Below are positions 16,998 to 24,826 of a stretch of DNA of 64,000 nucleotides, piece by piece. The first letter of the stretch is position 1. Each line of letters opens with the position of its first letter. The notes beneath the pieces are model-generated. The model saw only the letters and a list, made by a program, of their open reading frames with translations, made no database searches and was not told where the DNA came from. The DNA is taken from positions 124,001 through 188,000 of the forward strand of contig DAIOGK010000002.1 in the NCBI GenBank assembly GCA_036745275.1, given 5' to 3'. The DNA comes from JAIUNP01 sp020161975 (GTDB lineage: Bacteria; Pseudomonadota; Alphaproteobacteria; Rhizobiales; Beijerinckiaceae). Position numbers and translations under genes: made by a program.

Positions 16998-17495
16998 ATG
17001 TCCTGGACCGACGAACGGATCGAACGCCTCAAGAAGCTCTGGAGCGAGGGGCTGAGCGCCAGCCAGATCGCTGCCGAGCTTGGAGGTGTCACGCGGAATG
17101 CCGTTATCGGCAAGGTGCACCGGTTGCATCTCTCCGGTCGCGTCAAGACCTCCACTGCCGCCACCCAGCGCAGTCGCAAGACCGTCAGGGCGCCGGTGCG
17201 GGCGGCAACGACGCAACGGGTCGTCGCCCAGCGCGGCAATCTTGCCGTGGTGCAGACCATCGAGGCCGAAGAGGTCGTGGTCTATCGCCCGGCGGAAGAA
17301 GTGGTGGTGCCGATCTCGCGGCGCATCAGCATCATGGAATTGCGCGAAGGCACCTGCCGCTGGCCAATGGGCGATCCGCTCGACCCCGAGTTCGTGTTCT
17401 GCGGTGGCGATTGTGATATCGGCAAGCCCTATTGCACGGCCCATGCGAATGTCGCCTTCCAGCCCTCGCTGGAGCGTCGTCGCAACGGCCGCTGA
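16998..17495 (+). CDS. gcrA: GcrA cell cycle regulator
   Basis: A 165-residue alphaproteobacterial regulator that binds sigma-70 RNA polymerase and promotes genes with methylated GANTC sites. The N-terminus is diagnostic: MSWTDERIERLKKLWSEG, then SASQIAAELGG, TRNAVIGKVHRL. The C-terminal part, which in the family contacts sigma factor, holds GTCRWPMGDP and the cysteine-rich CGGDCDIGKPYC. Start at 16998 is backed by GAGGAA 7 bp upstream. It stands alone, convergent with phoB. Confidence 0.96.
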   Translation: MSWTDERIERLKKLWSEGLSASQIAAELGGVTRNAVIGKVHRLHLSGRVKTSTAATQRSRKTVRAPVRAATTQRVVAQRGNLAVVQTIEAEEVVVYRPAEEVVVPISRRISIMELREGTCRWPMGDPLDPEFVFCGGDCDIGKPYCTAHANVAFQPSLERRRNGR

Positions 17496-17507
17496 ACGAC
17501 GGCGCGA

Positions 17508-18206
17508 TTACGGCTTGCCGAAAGTTTCATCAAAGGCGTAGCCCGTGCCGCGCACCGTGCGGATCGGATCTTTCGCATCGCCCTTGTTCAGGACGCGCCT
17601 GAGGCGGCCGACATGCACATCGACGGTGCGATCGTCGATATAGACGTCTGTCCCCCAGACATGGTCGAGCAGGGTCTGGCGTTCATGAACGCGTCCGGGG
17701 TGGCTCATCAGGAACTCAAGCAGGCGGAATTCGGTCGGGCCAAGCGGCACTTCGTGTCCGGAACGCCGAACGCGGCGGGTTGCCCGGTCTATCTCGATGT
17801 CGCCAGCAACGAGGCGGTCCGCCATCCGTTCCGGCTTTGCCCGGCGCAGGAGACCACGAATGCGCACCACCAGTTCAGGAATTGAGAACGGCTTGACGAG
17901 GTAATCGTCGGCGCCGGTCTTGAGGCCACGGATCCGTTCGGCCTCCTCGCCGCGTGCTGTCAACATCACGATCGGCAGGCGGTCGCCCTCCGGCCGGGCC
18001 CGAACCCGGCGGCAGAGTTCGATGCCGGAAATGCCCGGCAGCATCCAGTCAAGCAGCAACAGGTCCGGCAGATTCTCGCGCAAGGCCAGATCCGCCTCCT
18101 CGCCATGGGCAATGGTCTCGACGGCAAATCCCTCGGCCTCAAGGTTGTAGCGCAGCATCATCGACAGCGCCGGCTCGTCCTCGACGATCAGAATGCGGAG
18201 TGACAT
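17508..18206 (-). CDS. phoB: phosphate regulon response regulator PhoB
   Basis: OmpR-class response regulator, 232 residues. The receiver has the acidic pair (EDE near residue 10), the phosphorylated Asp53 in LLLLDWMLPG, Thr in MLTARGEE and Lys in YLVKPFS; the C-terminal winged helix carries LGPTEFRLLEFLM and RTVDVHVGRLRRVL. It activates phosphate-starvation genes after phosphorylation by PhoR. I start at the ATG at 18206; a GTG at 18227 is possible. It lies downstream of phoR, with 199 bp of repeat-bearing sequence between them, and no pst or phoU genes intervene. Confidence 0.92.
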   Translation of the reverse strand: MSLRILIVEDEPALSMMLRYNLEAEGFAVETIAHGEEADLALRENLPDLLLLDWMLPGISGIELCRRVRARPEGDRLPIVMLTARGEEAERIRGLKTGADDYLVKPFSIPELVVRIRGLLRRAKPERMADRLVAGDIEIDRATRRVRRSGHEVPLGPTEFRLLEFLMSHPGRVHERQTLLDHVWGTDVYIDDRTVDVHVGRLRRVLNKGDAKDPIRTVRGTGYAFDETFGKP

Positions 18207-18311
18207 CGGCAAACCCAAGACGTTCACAATTCAACGGGACGCGCGTACGACACCGGGACGACGGTTTTGTGACACTCGGGCGGAACGGGTGCTGTGGCAA
18301 GCGCCGTTCGC

Positions 18312-18405
18312 CGAACCGGAAGCCGCTTCGCTCGAAAATGCGTAGTATTCTCCCTTCAGCGCATTTTCTTCACGCGAACCGGAAGCCACTTCGCTCGAAA
18401 ATGCG
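18312..18405. repeat. two copies of a palindromic Hyphomicrobiales-type intergenic repeat
   Basis: Copy B (18360-18405) is a 46-bp element with perfect 9-bp inverted ends, CGCATTTTC and GAAAATGCG, and an inner CGAACCGGAAGCC-CTTCGCTCG core. Copy A (18312-18342) repeats the core and right end with one base change but lacks the left arm. Copy B abuts the phoR stop codon. From memory, very similar elements (core variants of CGCATTTTCGAGCGAAGTGG) are scattered through many Hyphomicrobiales genomes; that is recollection, not a search. The element would fold into an RNA hairpin between phoR and phoB. Confidence 0.75.
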
Positions 18406-19617
18406 CTAGGCGGGCAACAGCGGCAGGGTGACAGAGAACGTCGCGCCTTCATCGGGTTTGGACTGGATGTTCAGGCTGCCGCGATGACGGCGCAGCGTGT
18501 GCTTGACCAGTGCAAGGCCTAGGCCGGTGCCGCCCTCGGCCCGGCTCAGGGCATTGTCGACGCGGTAGAAGCGTTCGGTCAGGCGCGGCAGATGTTCCGC
18601 CGCGATGCCGGGACCATAGTCCTGCACATGAACCACCGCTTCCCGGCCAACCGCCAGCGTCACATCGACACGCCCGCCCGTGCGACCATATTTGATGGCG
18701 TTCTCGATGAGATTGTCGAAGACGCTCATCAACTCGTCGCTGTCGCCGGGTACGATCACGGCTTCCTGCGGTTTCCGCAAGGTCAGAACGACCTGCCGTT
18801 CCTCGGCCAGATGGACGAGGGAGCCGACGACGCCCGCCAAGAGGGTTGCAAGATCGATCGCACCCGAGGGGGCGACATGCTGCTTCATCTCAAGGCGGGA
18901 GAGCGAGAGCAGGTCATCCACCAGGCGGGCCATGCGCCGGGCCTGCTCGGCCATGATAGCGAGAAAGCGCTCGCGCGCAGCCGGATCATTGCGGGCCGGC
19001 CCCTGAAGCGTCTCGATGAAACCCAGCACGGAAGCGAGCGGAGTCCTGAGTTCATGACTGGCGTTGGCGATAAAATCGACGCGCATCGCCTCCACCGCCC
19101 GCTCGCGTGAGGTATCGCGCAGCACAATCAGGGCTGACCGGCCGGTTCCGGTCGGGATCGCCGCGACCGAGCAGACAAAGGATCGCTCAACGGACAGCGT
19201 TTCGACAAGTGTCACATCCTGCTGGCCACCATTGCGCAGGCATTCGCCGACCGCAGCCACCAGTACGGGATCGCGCAGCGTGAAAGACAAGGGTTGTCCC
19301 GTCGCCAACGCTGGAAAGGCGCTTCGGGCCGCAAGGTTGGCATGGACGATCACCGCACGCCCATCGATAAGAATGCAGGGATTGGGCGCGGCATCCAGCA
19401 CCGCCGATGCAGCCGGTGTCGTCTCAAGCGCAACACGGCGGGCAGACTTGAGCGGTCCTGGCAACCGCGGTTCCTCCCGTCCGTTCATCCAGACCGCCAG
19501 CGCCCCGGCAGCAAGGCCGCAGAGATAGGTGAGCGTCACGGCCCAGGACGCAGTGATCGCCAGCACCAGCAGAACGAGCGCCACAAAGGTGGCCACAAGC
19601 CCGCCCCTGATGCTCAA
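18406..19617 (-). CDS. phoR: phosphate regulon sensor histidine kinase PhoR
   Basis: Membrane sensor kinase for PhoB, 403 residues. Two hydrophobic helices lie at the N-terminus (about residues 7-41), followed by a PAS-like region (about 70-170), the HisKA box with the phospho-acceptor His188 in ANASHELRTPL, and an HATPase with NLIENAIKYG, DYGPGI and GTGLGLALVKH. Start is TTG at 19617, overlapping the stop of the upstream YbhN-like gene as TTGA, so the two should be co-transcribed. PhoB follows after a repeat-filled gap. Confidence 0.9.
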   Translation of the reverse strand: MSIRGGLVATFVALVLLVLAITASWAVTLTYLCGLAAGALAVWMNGREEPRLPGPLKSARRVALETTPAASAVLDAAPNPCILIDGRAVIVHANLAARSAFPALATGQPLSFTLRDPVLVAAVGECLRNGGQQDVTLVETLSVERSFVCSVAAIPTGTGRSALIVLRDTSRERAVEAMRVDFIANASHELRTPLASVLGFIETLQGPARNDPAARERFLAIMAEQARRMARLVDDLLSLSRLEMKQHVAPSGAIDLATLLAGVVGSLVHLAEERQVVLTLRKPQEAVIVPGDSDELMSVFDNLIENAIKYGRTGGRVDVTLAVGREAVVHVQDYGPGIAAEHLPRLTERFYRVDNALSRAEGGTGLGLALVKHTLRRHRGSLNIQSKPDEGATFSVTLPLLPA

Positions 19618-20618
19618 AGATCACCGCCGATCTCGGTTTTGAGCCGGCGGGAGCGCAGCCAGATTTCCCGAAGCCCCAGCAACCAGATCGCCGCGATGAA
19701 AGGCAGGAGGTAATAGCAGCAACGATAGAGCAGCACGGAGCCGAGCAGCGCCTCCCGAGGGATGCCCGGCAGCGCAATGAGGATCGTCGCCTCGAACACG
19801 CCGATGCCCCCCGGTGCATGGCTGGCGATGCCCAGCAGATTGGCAAAGACATAGGCAGCAATGACTGTGGCGAAGGGCACACCATGGCCTTCCGGCAGCA
19901 GAACATAAAATACGCCGCAGGCCACGCAGACATCCATGGCGCCCAGCGCCATCTGCGCGAGGCTGACGGAGAAGCGCGGCAGGCGCAGGGTCCAGCCCTG
20001 CACGGTCAGTGCGCGCGGCTTCACCGCGATCCACAGGATGTAGCAACCAATCGCCGCAAGGACGCCGGCACCGATGTAGAAATTCATTTCAGCCGGAAGG
20101 CGCGTGAAAATGCCGGTTGCCGCCGATTGCCACACCATCACCGTGCCAAGCACGATGGACATGCCAAGCCAGAAGGTGATGCCGGCAATCAGCGTCAGGC
20201 TGGCGATGGCGCCAGCGCCCAGACCAACCGATGCATAGATCCAGTAACGCACGGTCGCCGCCGTCAGCAGCGGGAAGCCCAGCGTGAAGCTGACGGCGAA
20301 ACTCGTGAAACTTGCGAGCGCGGTCAAGGAATAGCGGACGTGCTGTTTTGCCACCTCACGCAGCGCCAGCGCATCATAGCCGGTCAGCATGAGATAGCTT
20401 AGCGCGACCAGCCCGAGCGCCATGGCGATCTGACGCCAGGAGGTGCGGGTATAGGCCGCCTTCACCTCCTCGATGTTCAGCTGCCCGATGATATAGATCA
20501 GCACGCCCACCGACACCGCGAACAGGATGGCGCTCGCAGCAATGCCGATGCGATGAAACAGACGCTTGCGGCGAAAGGCACGGGAGGCGGAAAGGGCATC
20601 GGGCGCCGGACTGTCCAT
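19614..20618 (-). CDS. YbhN/UPF0104-type multi-pass membrane protein (LPG-synthase-like domain)
   Basis: A 334-residue membrane protein with about eight hydrophobic segments of the lysylphosphatidylglycerol synthase transmembrane family (UPF0104). Recognisable pieces are TGYDALALREV, SFAVSFTLGFPLLT with AATVRYW, and SHAPGGIGVFEATIL near the C-terminus. It lacks the soluble aminoacyl-transfer domain of true MprF, so flippase or lipid-handling function is possible but unproven. I start at the ATG at 20618; the frame is open 43 codons further into the lipid A acyltransferase gene region. It overlaps phoR by TTGA and follows the lpxXL end, so it may be part of the same long transcript. Confidence 0.72.
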   Translation of the reverse strand: MDSPAPDALSASRAFRRKRLFHRIGIAASAILFAVSVGVLIYIIGQLNIEEVKAAYTRTSWRQIAMALGLVALSYLMLTGYDALALREVAKQHVRYSLTALASFTSFAVSFTLGFPLLTAATVRYWIYASVGLGAGAIASLTLIAGITFWLGMSIVLGTVMVWQSAATGIFTRLPAEMNFYIGAGVLAAIGCYILWIAVKPRALTVQGWTLRLPRFSVSLAQMALGAMDVCVACGVFYVLLPEGHGVPFATVIAAYVFANLLGIASHAPGGIGVFEATILIALPGIPREALLGSVLLYRCCYYLLPFIAAIWLLGLREIWLRSRRLKTEIGGDL

Positions 20619-20707
20619 CAACGTTGCCTGCCACTCCCCGATGTCGCCTTTGCGACATTCCAACGAAACCTTTATGCCTTGCGACGCCAGATGCGGCAAC
20701 CCGGGGG

Positions 20708-21631
20708 CTATTTCGGCTGGCGCCAGCGGCGGTGCATCCACAGCCATTGCTCGGGATGTTCACGCACCCAGCCCTCCACCACATCGGTCATCATCTGCAT
20801 GGCCGCCGGCACATCGACCATGCCATCGGCCTTGCGCGGCAGATCGAGTGGCGGCGTCAATTCCAGACGGAAGCGATGATCCGGCAGGCGAATGACGCGC
20901 ACACCATGGACAGGACAATCGAAATTGGCGGCGAATTTACCCATGATCGGATTGGTCATGGCCGTGCGGCCAAAAAAGCGGATCGGCACGCCGCGCGTGA
21001 AATGCTGGTCGATCAGCATCCCGAGATGCCCGCCACGTTCAAGCGCGCCCTGCATGGCAAAGGCTGCGCCCTGTCGCGCCGCTTCCAGCCCCCCCATCGA
21101 GCCGGAGCGGATTTTATGGACGACCTTGTTGACCGCCGGATTGTTCGGCGCGCGGAAAACAGCGGTAACATCGAGACCATATCTGGCGGCGCAAATTGCG
21201 GGCAGTTCCCAGTTCGCCAGATGGGCCGAAAAGATGATGCCGGGCTTACCGTCATCCCGCAGCGCCTCGAAATACTCGATTCCCGAGACCTCCGTGCGCG
21301 ACGGTGCATCCGGGCGCTCGGCATCCCAGTCGAACAGGGTGCCAAGGTGGGCGTATTCCGCCGCCGTGCGGCCAAGATTGTCCCAGGCGCCACGCACGAT
21401 GGCGCGCACCTCCGCCTCCGGCATATCGGGATAGGCAGCGCGGACATTTGCCAGCCCGACGCGGTTGACGGGCAGCAACGGGCCGAGCGTCCGCGTGACC
21501 CAGGCACCGAAATTCGCCGCCCGCTCCGGCCCCAGCAGACGCAGGAAGCCGAACACCAGCGTGACGAGGCCCAGCATCAGGACCTCGCCCAGCTTCATCA
21601 GGGCGCGGAGAACAATGTTGGGTTGCCGCAC
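20708..21631 (-). CDS. lpxXL: lipid A very-long-chain acyltransferase LpxXL
   Basis: A 307-residue LpxL/HtrB-family inner-membrane acyltransferase. The catalytic HLANWE (HX4E type) is preceded by IIFSA, and the family signature LIDQHFTRGVPIRFFGR is present. Being last in the acpXL operon identifies it as the enzyme that moves the 27-hydroxyoctacosanoic (C28) chain from AcpXL to lipid A, as described in Rhizobium. Start is GTG at 21631, 5 bp after the stop of the adh-like gene; an ATG at 21598 is the alternative. Confidence 0.92.
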   Translation of the reverse strand: MRQPNIVLRALMKLGEVLMLGLVTLVFGFLRLLGPERAANFGAWVTRTLGPLLPVNRVGLANVRAAYPDMPEAEVRAIVRGAWDNLGRTAAEYAHLGTLFDWDAERPDAPSRTEVSGIEYFEALRDDGKPGIIFSAHLANWELPAICAARYGLDVTAVFRAPNNPAVNKVVHKIRSGSMGGLEAARQGAAFAMQGALERGGHLGMLIDQHFTRGVPIRFFGRTAMTNPIMGKFAANFDCPVHGVRVIRLPDHRFRLELTPPLDLPRKADGMVDVPAAMQMMTDVVEGWVREHPEQWLWMHRRWRQPK

Positions 21632-21636
21632 GGAGA

Positions 21637-22659
21637 TCAGAAGCTCACGATGATCTTGCCAAAGACCTTGCGGCTCTCAAGCCGTTCCAGCCCCTTTGCG
21701 AAATCCGCCAGCGGAAACACCGTGTCGATGACGGGGCGGATGCCTTCCGACATCTTCTTCAGTGCCTGATCGATGTTGCGGATCGAGCAGCCGAACGAAC
21801 CGGTAATGCGGTACTGCTGCTGGAACAGTTGCATCAGGTTCATCGTTGTCGAAACGCCGGACGTCGAGCCGCAGGTGACGAGCCGTCCGCCGCGCTTCAG
21901 CGACAGGAGCGAGCCGTTCCAGGTGTCCGCGCCGGTATGCTCGAACACGACATCGACGCCCTTGCGCTTGGTCAGCTTGCGCACGACGCCCTCAAACCGC
22001 TCCTCGCGGTAGTTGATGATGTGGTCGGCGCCGAGTTCCTTCGCCTTGCGGCCCTTTTCATCATCCCCCACGGTGGTGATGACCGTGCAGCCGATGGCTT
22101 TCGCCATCCGGATCGCCGAGGTGCCGATGCCCGAGCCGCCGGCCTGCACCAACACTGTCTCACCCGGCTCCAGCTTCGCGTTGTCGAACAGCATGTGCTG
22201 CACCGTGCCGAAGGCGATAGGCGCGCAGGCCGCTTCCTCAAAGGAGACGTTATCCGGCACCTTCACGAGCAGGCGCTGCGGCATGTTCACGAAATCGCAG
22301 GAGAATCCGTCGATGTGAAAGCCCATGATGCCCTGAACATCCTCGCAGAGGTTGTCACGGCCCTGCAAACAGGCCTTGCAATGGCCGCAGGTGCGCGCGC
22401 CATACATTGCCACGCGGTCGCCGATATCGACATGGGTCACATCCTCGCCCACTGCCGAGACGACGCCCGCCGCTTCCGCACCGACAATCAGCGGCATCTT
22501 GCGCTTGGCAAATGCCATGCCGCGAAAGCCCCAGACATCGATGAAATTGAGGCCGACGGCATGAACCCGCACCTGCACCTCGCCGGGGCCGGGATGGGGC
22601 GGGTGCTCCACCTCCGTCAGCCTGAGGTCACGATCACCGAAGAGTTGCAATGCACGCAT
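21637..22659 (-). CDS. zinc-binding medium-chain dehydrogenase of the acpXL cluster
   Basis: A 340-residue alcohol dehydrogenase/quinone reductase family protein. The structural zinc cysteines are visible as CGHCKACLQGRDNLC, and the NAD(P) site as GGSGIGTSAIRMAKA. An equivalent gene (adh2XL) occurs at the same place in the Rhizobium leguminosarum very-long-chain fatty acid cluster; its reaction, presumably an enoyl or keto reduction in C28 chain building, is not firmly known. Start ATG at 22659 lacks a good ribosome site. It is separated from fabG by a repeat-bearing gap of 136 bp. Confidence 0.85.
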   Translation of the reverse strand: MRALQLFGDRDLRLTEVEHPPHPGPGEVQVRVHAVGLNFIDVWGFRGMAFAKRKMPLIVGAEAAGVVSAVGEDVTHVDIGDRVAMYGARTCGHCKACLQGRDNLCEDVQGIMGFHIDGFSCDFVNMPQRLLVKVPDNVSFEEAACAPIAFGTVQHMLFDNAKLEPGETVLVQAGGSGIGTSAIRMAKAIGCTVITTVGDDEKGRKAKELGADHIINYREERFEGVVRKLTKRKGVDVVFEHTGADTWNGSLLSLKRGGRLVTCGSTSGVSTTMNLMQLFQQQYRITGSFGCSIRNIDQALKKMSEGIRPVIDTVFPLADFAKGLERLESRKVFGKIIVSF

Positions 22660-22691
22660 GGGTGGGGTCCGATATTTCCGTTGCGCCGATA

Positions 22692-22780
22692 TCGCCATGA
22701 CCGGGCCTGCCCCGGTCACCCACGATTTTCACCGTGCTTTTACAGGCATGGATGGCCGCGACAAGCCCGGCCATGACGAA
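22692..22780. repeat. paired hairpin intergenic repeat inside the lipid A operon
   Basis: Between fabG and the dehydrogenase are two stem-loops of similar sequence: GACCGGG-cctgc-CCCGGTC (from about 22699) and ATGGCCG-cgacaag-CCGGCCAT (from about 22751). The second belongs to the wording TGGATGGCCGCGACAAGCCC, which I recall as a frequent intergenic repeat in Hyphomicrobiales (ATGGCCGGGACAAGCCCGGCCAT types). It may reduce read-through into the last two operon genes. Confidence 0.65.
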
Positions 22781-22795
22781 GACGAGGTAATTCCC

Positions 22796-23545
22796 TCAGC
22801 GCTGGAATGCAATGGTCGCCGTCAGGCCGCCGTCGATGGGCAGCACCGCGCCGGTGATATAGGCCGCGCCGGGAGATACAAGAAACGTCACCAGCGCCGC
22901 GATATCGTCAGGCTTGGCAAACCGGCCTGCCGGGATCTGCTTTTCCATCTCGGCGCGATAATTGGCGTAGGGCGCCAGCATGTCGGTGTCGATGAAGCCC
23001 GGCGCGATGTAGTTCACCGTGATGCCGCGCTTGGCCGTTTCCACGGCAAGGGTGCGGACATAGCTCAGCATCGCGCCCTTGGTGGCGGCGTAGGCGGCGT
23101 TGCCCTGATTGCCCTCAAGCGCAGCGACCGAGCCGATGCCGATGATCCGTCCGGTGCGGGCGCGCATCATCGTGCGCACCACAGCTTTCACGATGCGGGT
23201 CATCGACCAGAAATTCACCTGCATGATTTCTTCGGCCTTGTCCTGCCCCATCATGGCAGCCAGCACATCGTAGGGCTGGCCGGCGTTGTGGACATAGCCG
23301 AAGTAGGTTGTCTCTTCGATCCCCGTGCAAAAGGTCTCGACTGCCGCCTTGTCGGCAAGATCGATCGGGAGCGCGCGAACGGACCTGCCGGGCGCGGCCG
23401 CAGCGATTTCCGCCGCGAGCGTCTCGGCCTGCGCACCCGAAGACCGGTAGGTGAAGTCTACATCGTGACCCGCTGCAACAAGCGCGCGGACGATCGCCGC
23501 GCCGACGCCCTTGGCCCCGCCGGTAACAAGAATGCGGCCTGTCAT
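22796..23545 (-). CDS. fabG: 3-oxoacyl-ACP reductase-like short-chain dehydrogenase in the acpXL cluster
   Basis: A 249-residue classical short-chain dehydrogenase. It has the TGGAKGVGAAIV cofactor loop, the catalytic Ser in GIGSVAAL, Tyr and Lys in YAATKG, and a FabG-like C-terminus (LVSPGAAYITGAVLPIDGG). It overlaps the fabF1 stop by ATGA, so it is translated as part of the operon. That position argues for a dedicated keto-reduction step on AcpXL-bound chains. NAG (in HNAGQP) is where many have NNAG. In the Rhizobium cluster as I remember it, no fabG is present. Confidence 0.85.
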   Translation of the reverse strand: MTGRILVTGGAKGVGAAIVRALVAAGHDVDFTYRSSGAQAETLAAEIAAAAPGRSVRALPIDLADKAAVETFCTGIEETTYFGYVHNAGQPYDVLAAMMGQDKAEEIMQVNFWSMTRIVKAVVRTMMRARTGRIIGIGSVAALEGNQGNAAYAATKGAMLSYVRTLAVETAKRGITVNYIAPGFIDTDMLAPYANYRAEMEKQIPAGRFAKPDDIAALVTFLVSPGAAYITGAVLPIDGGLTATIAFQR

Positions 23546-24816
23546 TGTCTGGCCTCCGCGGCGAAGAGCAGCACCGTGTTCTGGCCACCGAAGCCGAAGG
23601 AATTCGACATCACATGCCGCACTCGCGCATCCCGCGCGACATTCGGCACAACATCGAGCGGGATAGCAGGATCAGGCTGCGCGTAGTTGATCGTCGGCGG
23701 GATCTTCTGGTTGGCAATGGTCAGCAGCGAGAACACCGCTTCCACCGCTCCCGCCGCCGTCAGCGTGTGGCCGATCATCGACTTGTTCGACGAAATCGGC
23801 ACGGATTTCATCCGCTCGCCCATCACGGCCATGCAGCCGAGCGATTCCATCTTGTCGTTTTCCGGCGTCGATGTGCCGTGGGCATTCACATAATCGATGT
23901 CATCGGGCGTCAGCCCGGCATCGGCGATGGCCCCGCGCATGGCGAGAATGGCCGGCATTCCATCCGGCGAGGTGCGGGTGCGGTGGAAACCATCGCCCTT
24001 TTCGCCGCAGCCGGCGATGACGCCGAGGATTTTCGCGCCGCGCGCCTTGGCGGAGGCATAGGATTCCAGCACCAGCGCAGCGGCGCCCTCGCCCATGACG
24101 AAACCGTCGCGGTTTTTCGAGAACGGCTTGGATGCGCCTTCGGGCGGATCATTCTGCGTTGAAAGCGCCGAGAGCAGCGAGAAACGGATCAGCGCCTCGG
24201 CCTGCACCGAACCATCCGTGCCAACGCAGAGCGCTGCGTCCGTCTCACCACGACGGATTGCCTCGACACCAAGCTGGATCGCGGTCGCGCCCGAGGAACA
24301 GGCGGTCGAGAGCGAAATGGGAGAGCCTTTCGTGCCGAAGGTTTCGGCAAGCCGGTCAGCCACGGTGCCAAACAGAAAGAGATCATGCCAGGGCTTGAAG
24401 GCGCCAGTCGCAGCCGCCTTCAGAAGGTCGGCATAGGTGACATCGCCGGTCTGGCCCGAGGCTTTGGCCAGCGCCTCGCGCTGCGGCCATTCCATCTCGA
24501 CGGGCGGCACGGCAATGAACAGGGGGCCCGGAAAATCGCCCTTGCCGCCGATCTTCGCCTCGCCGACTGCCTCCTCCACCGCAATGCGCGCGAAGTTCTC
24601 GGAGAGCTGGGCGGCGCAGAATGGTTCCGCCTTCACGAAATCCACCGTGCCGGCAATCGTCGTCCGAAGCCCGCCTGTGGGAAAACGCGTGATCTGGCGG
24701 ATGCCCGATTTTCCCGCGGTGAGCGCGGCCCAATTGTCAGTCTTGCCCTGACCCAGCGAGGTGACGAGACCGATGCCGGTGACAACGACGACGGGACGAC
24801 CGTTCCTGTCCTTCAT
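23542..24816 (-). CDS. fabF1: beta-ketoacyl-ACP synthase, catalytically complete partner
   Basis: A 424-residue condensing enzyme for extending acyl chains on AcpXL. All three catalytic residues are present: Cys173 in STACSSGA, His in NAHGTSTP and His in NKSMIGHTLTAAG. The C-terminal SNSFGFGGQN is standard. Start ATG at 24816 has AAGGAGG 5-6 bp upstream. It follows fabF2 by 10 bp. Together they probably form a heterodimer in which this subunit does the chemistry. Confidence 0.93.
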   Translation of the reverse strand: MKDRNGRPVVVVTGIGLVTSLGQGKTDNWAALTAGKSGIRQITRFPTGGLRTTIAGTVDFVKAEPFCAAQLSENFARIAVEEAVGEAKIGGKGDFPGPLFIAVPPVEMEWPQREALAKASGQTGDVTYADLLKAAATGAFKPWHDLFLFGTVADRLAETFGTKGSPISLSTACSSGATAIQLGVEAIRRGETDAALCVGTDGSVQAEALIRFSLLSALSTQNDPPEGASKPFSKNRDGFVMGEGAAALVLESYASAKARGAKILGVIAGCGEKGDGFHRTRTSPDGMPAILAMRGAIADAGLTPDDIDYVNAHGTSTPENDKMESLGCMAVMGERMKSVPISSNKSMIGHTLTAAGAVEAVFSLLTIANQKIPPTINYAQPDPAIPLDVVPNVARDARVRHVMSNSFGFGGQNTVLLFAAEARQ

Positions 24817-24826
24817 GGCGGCCTCC

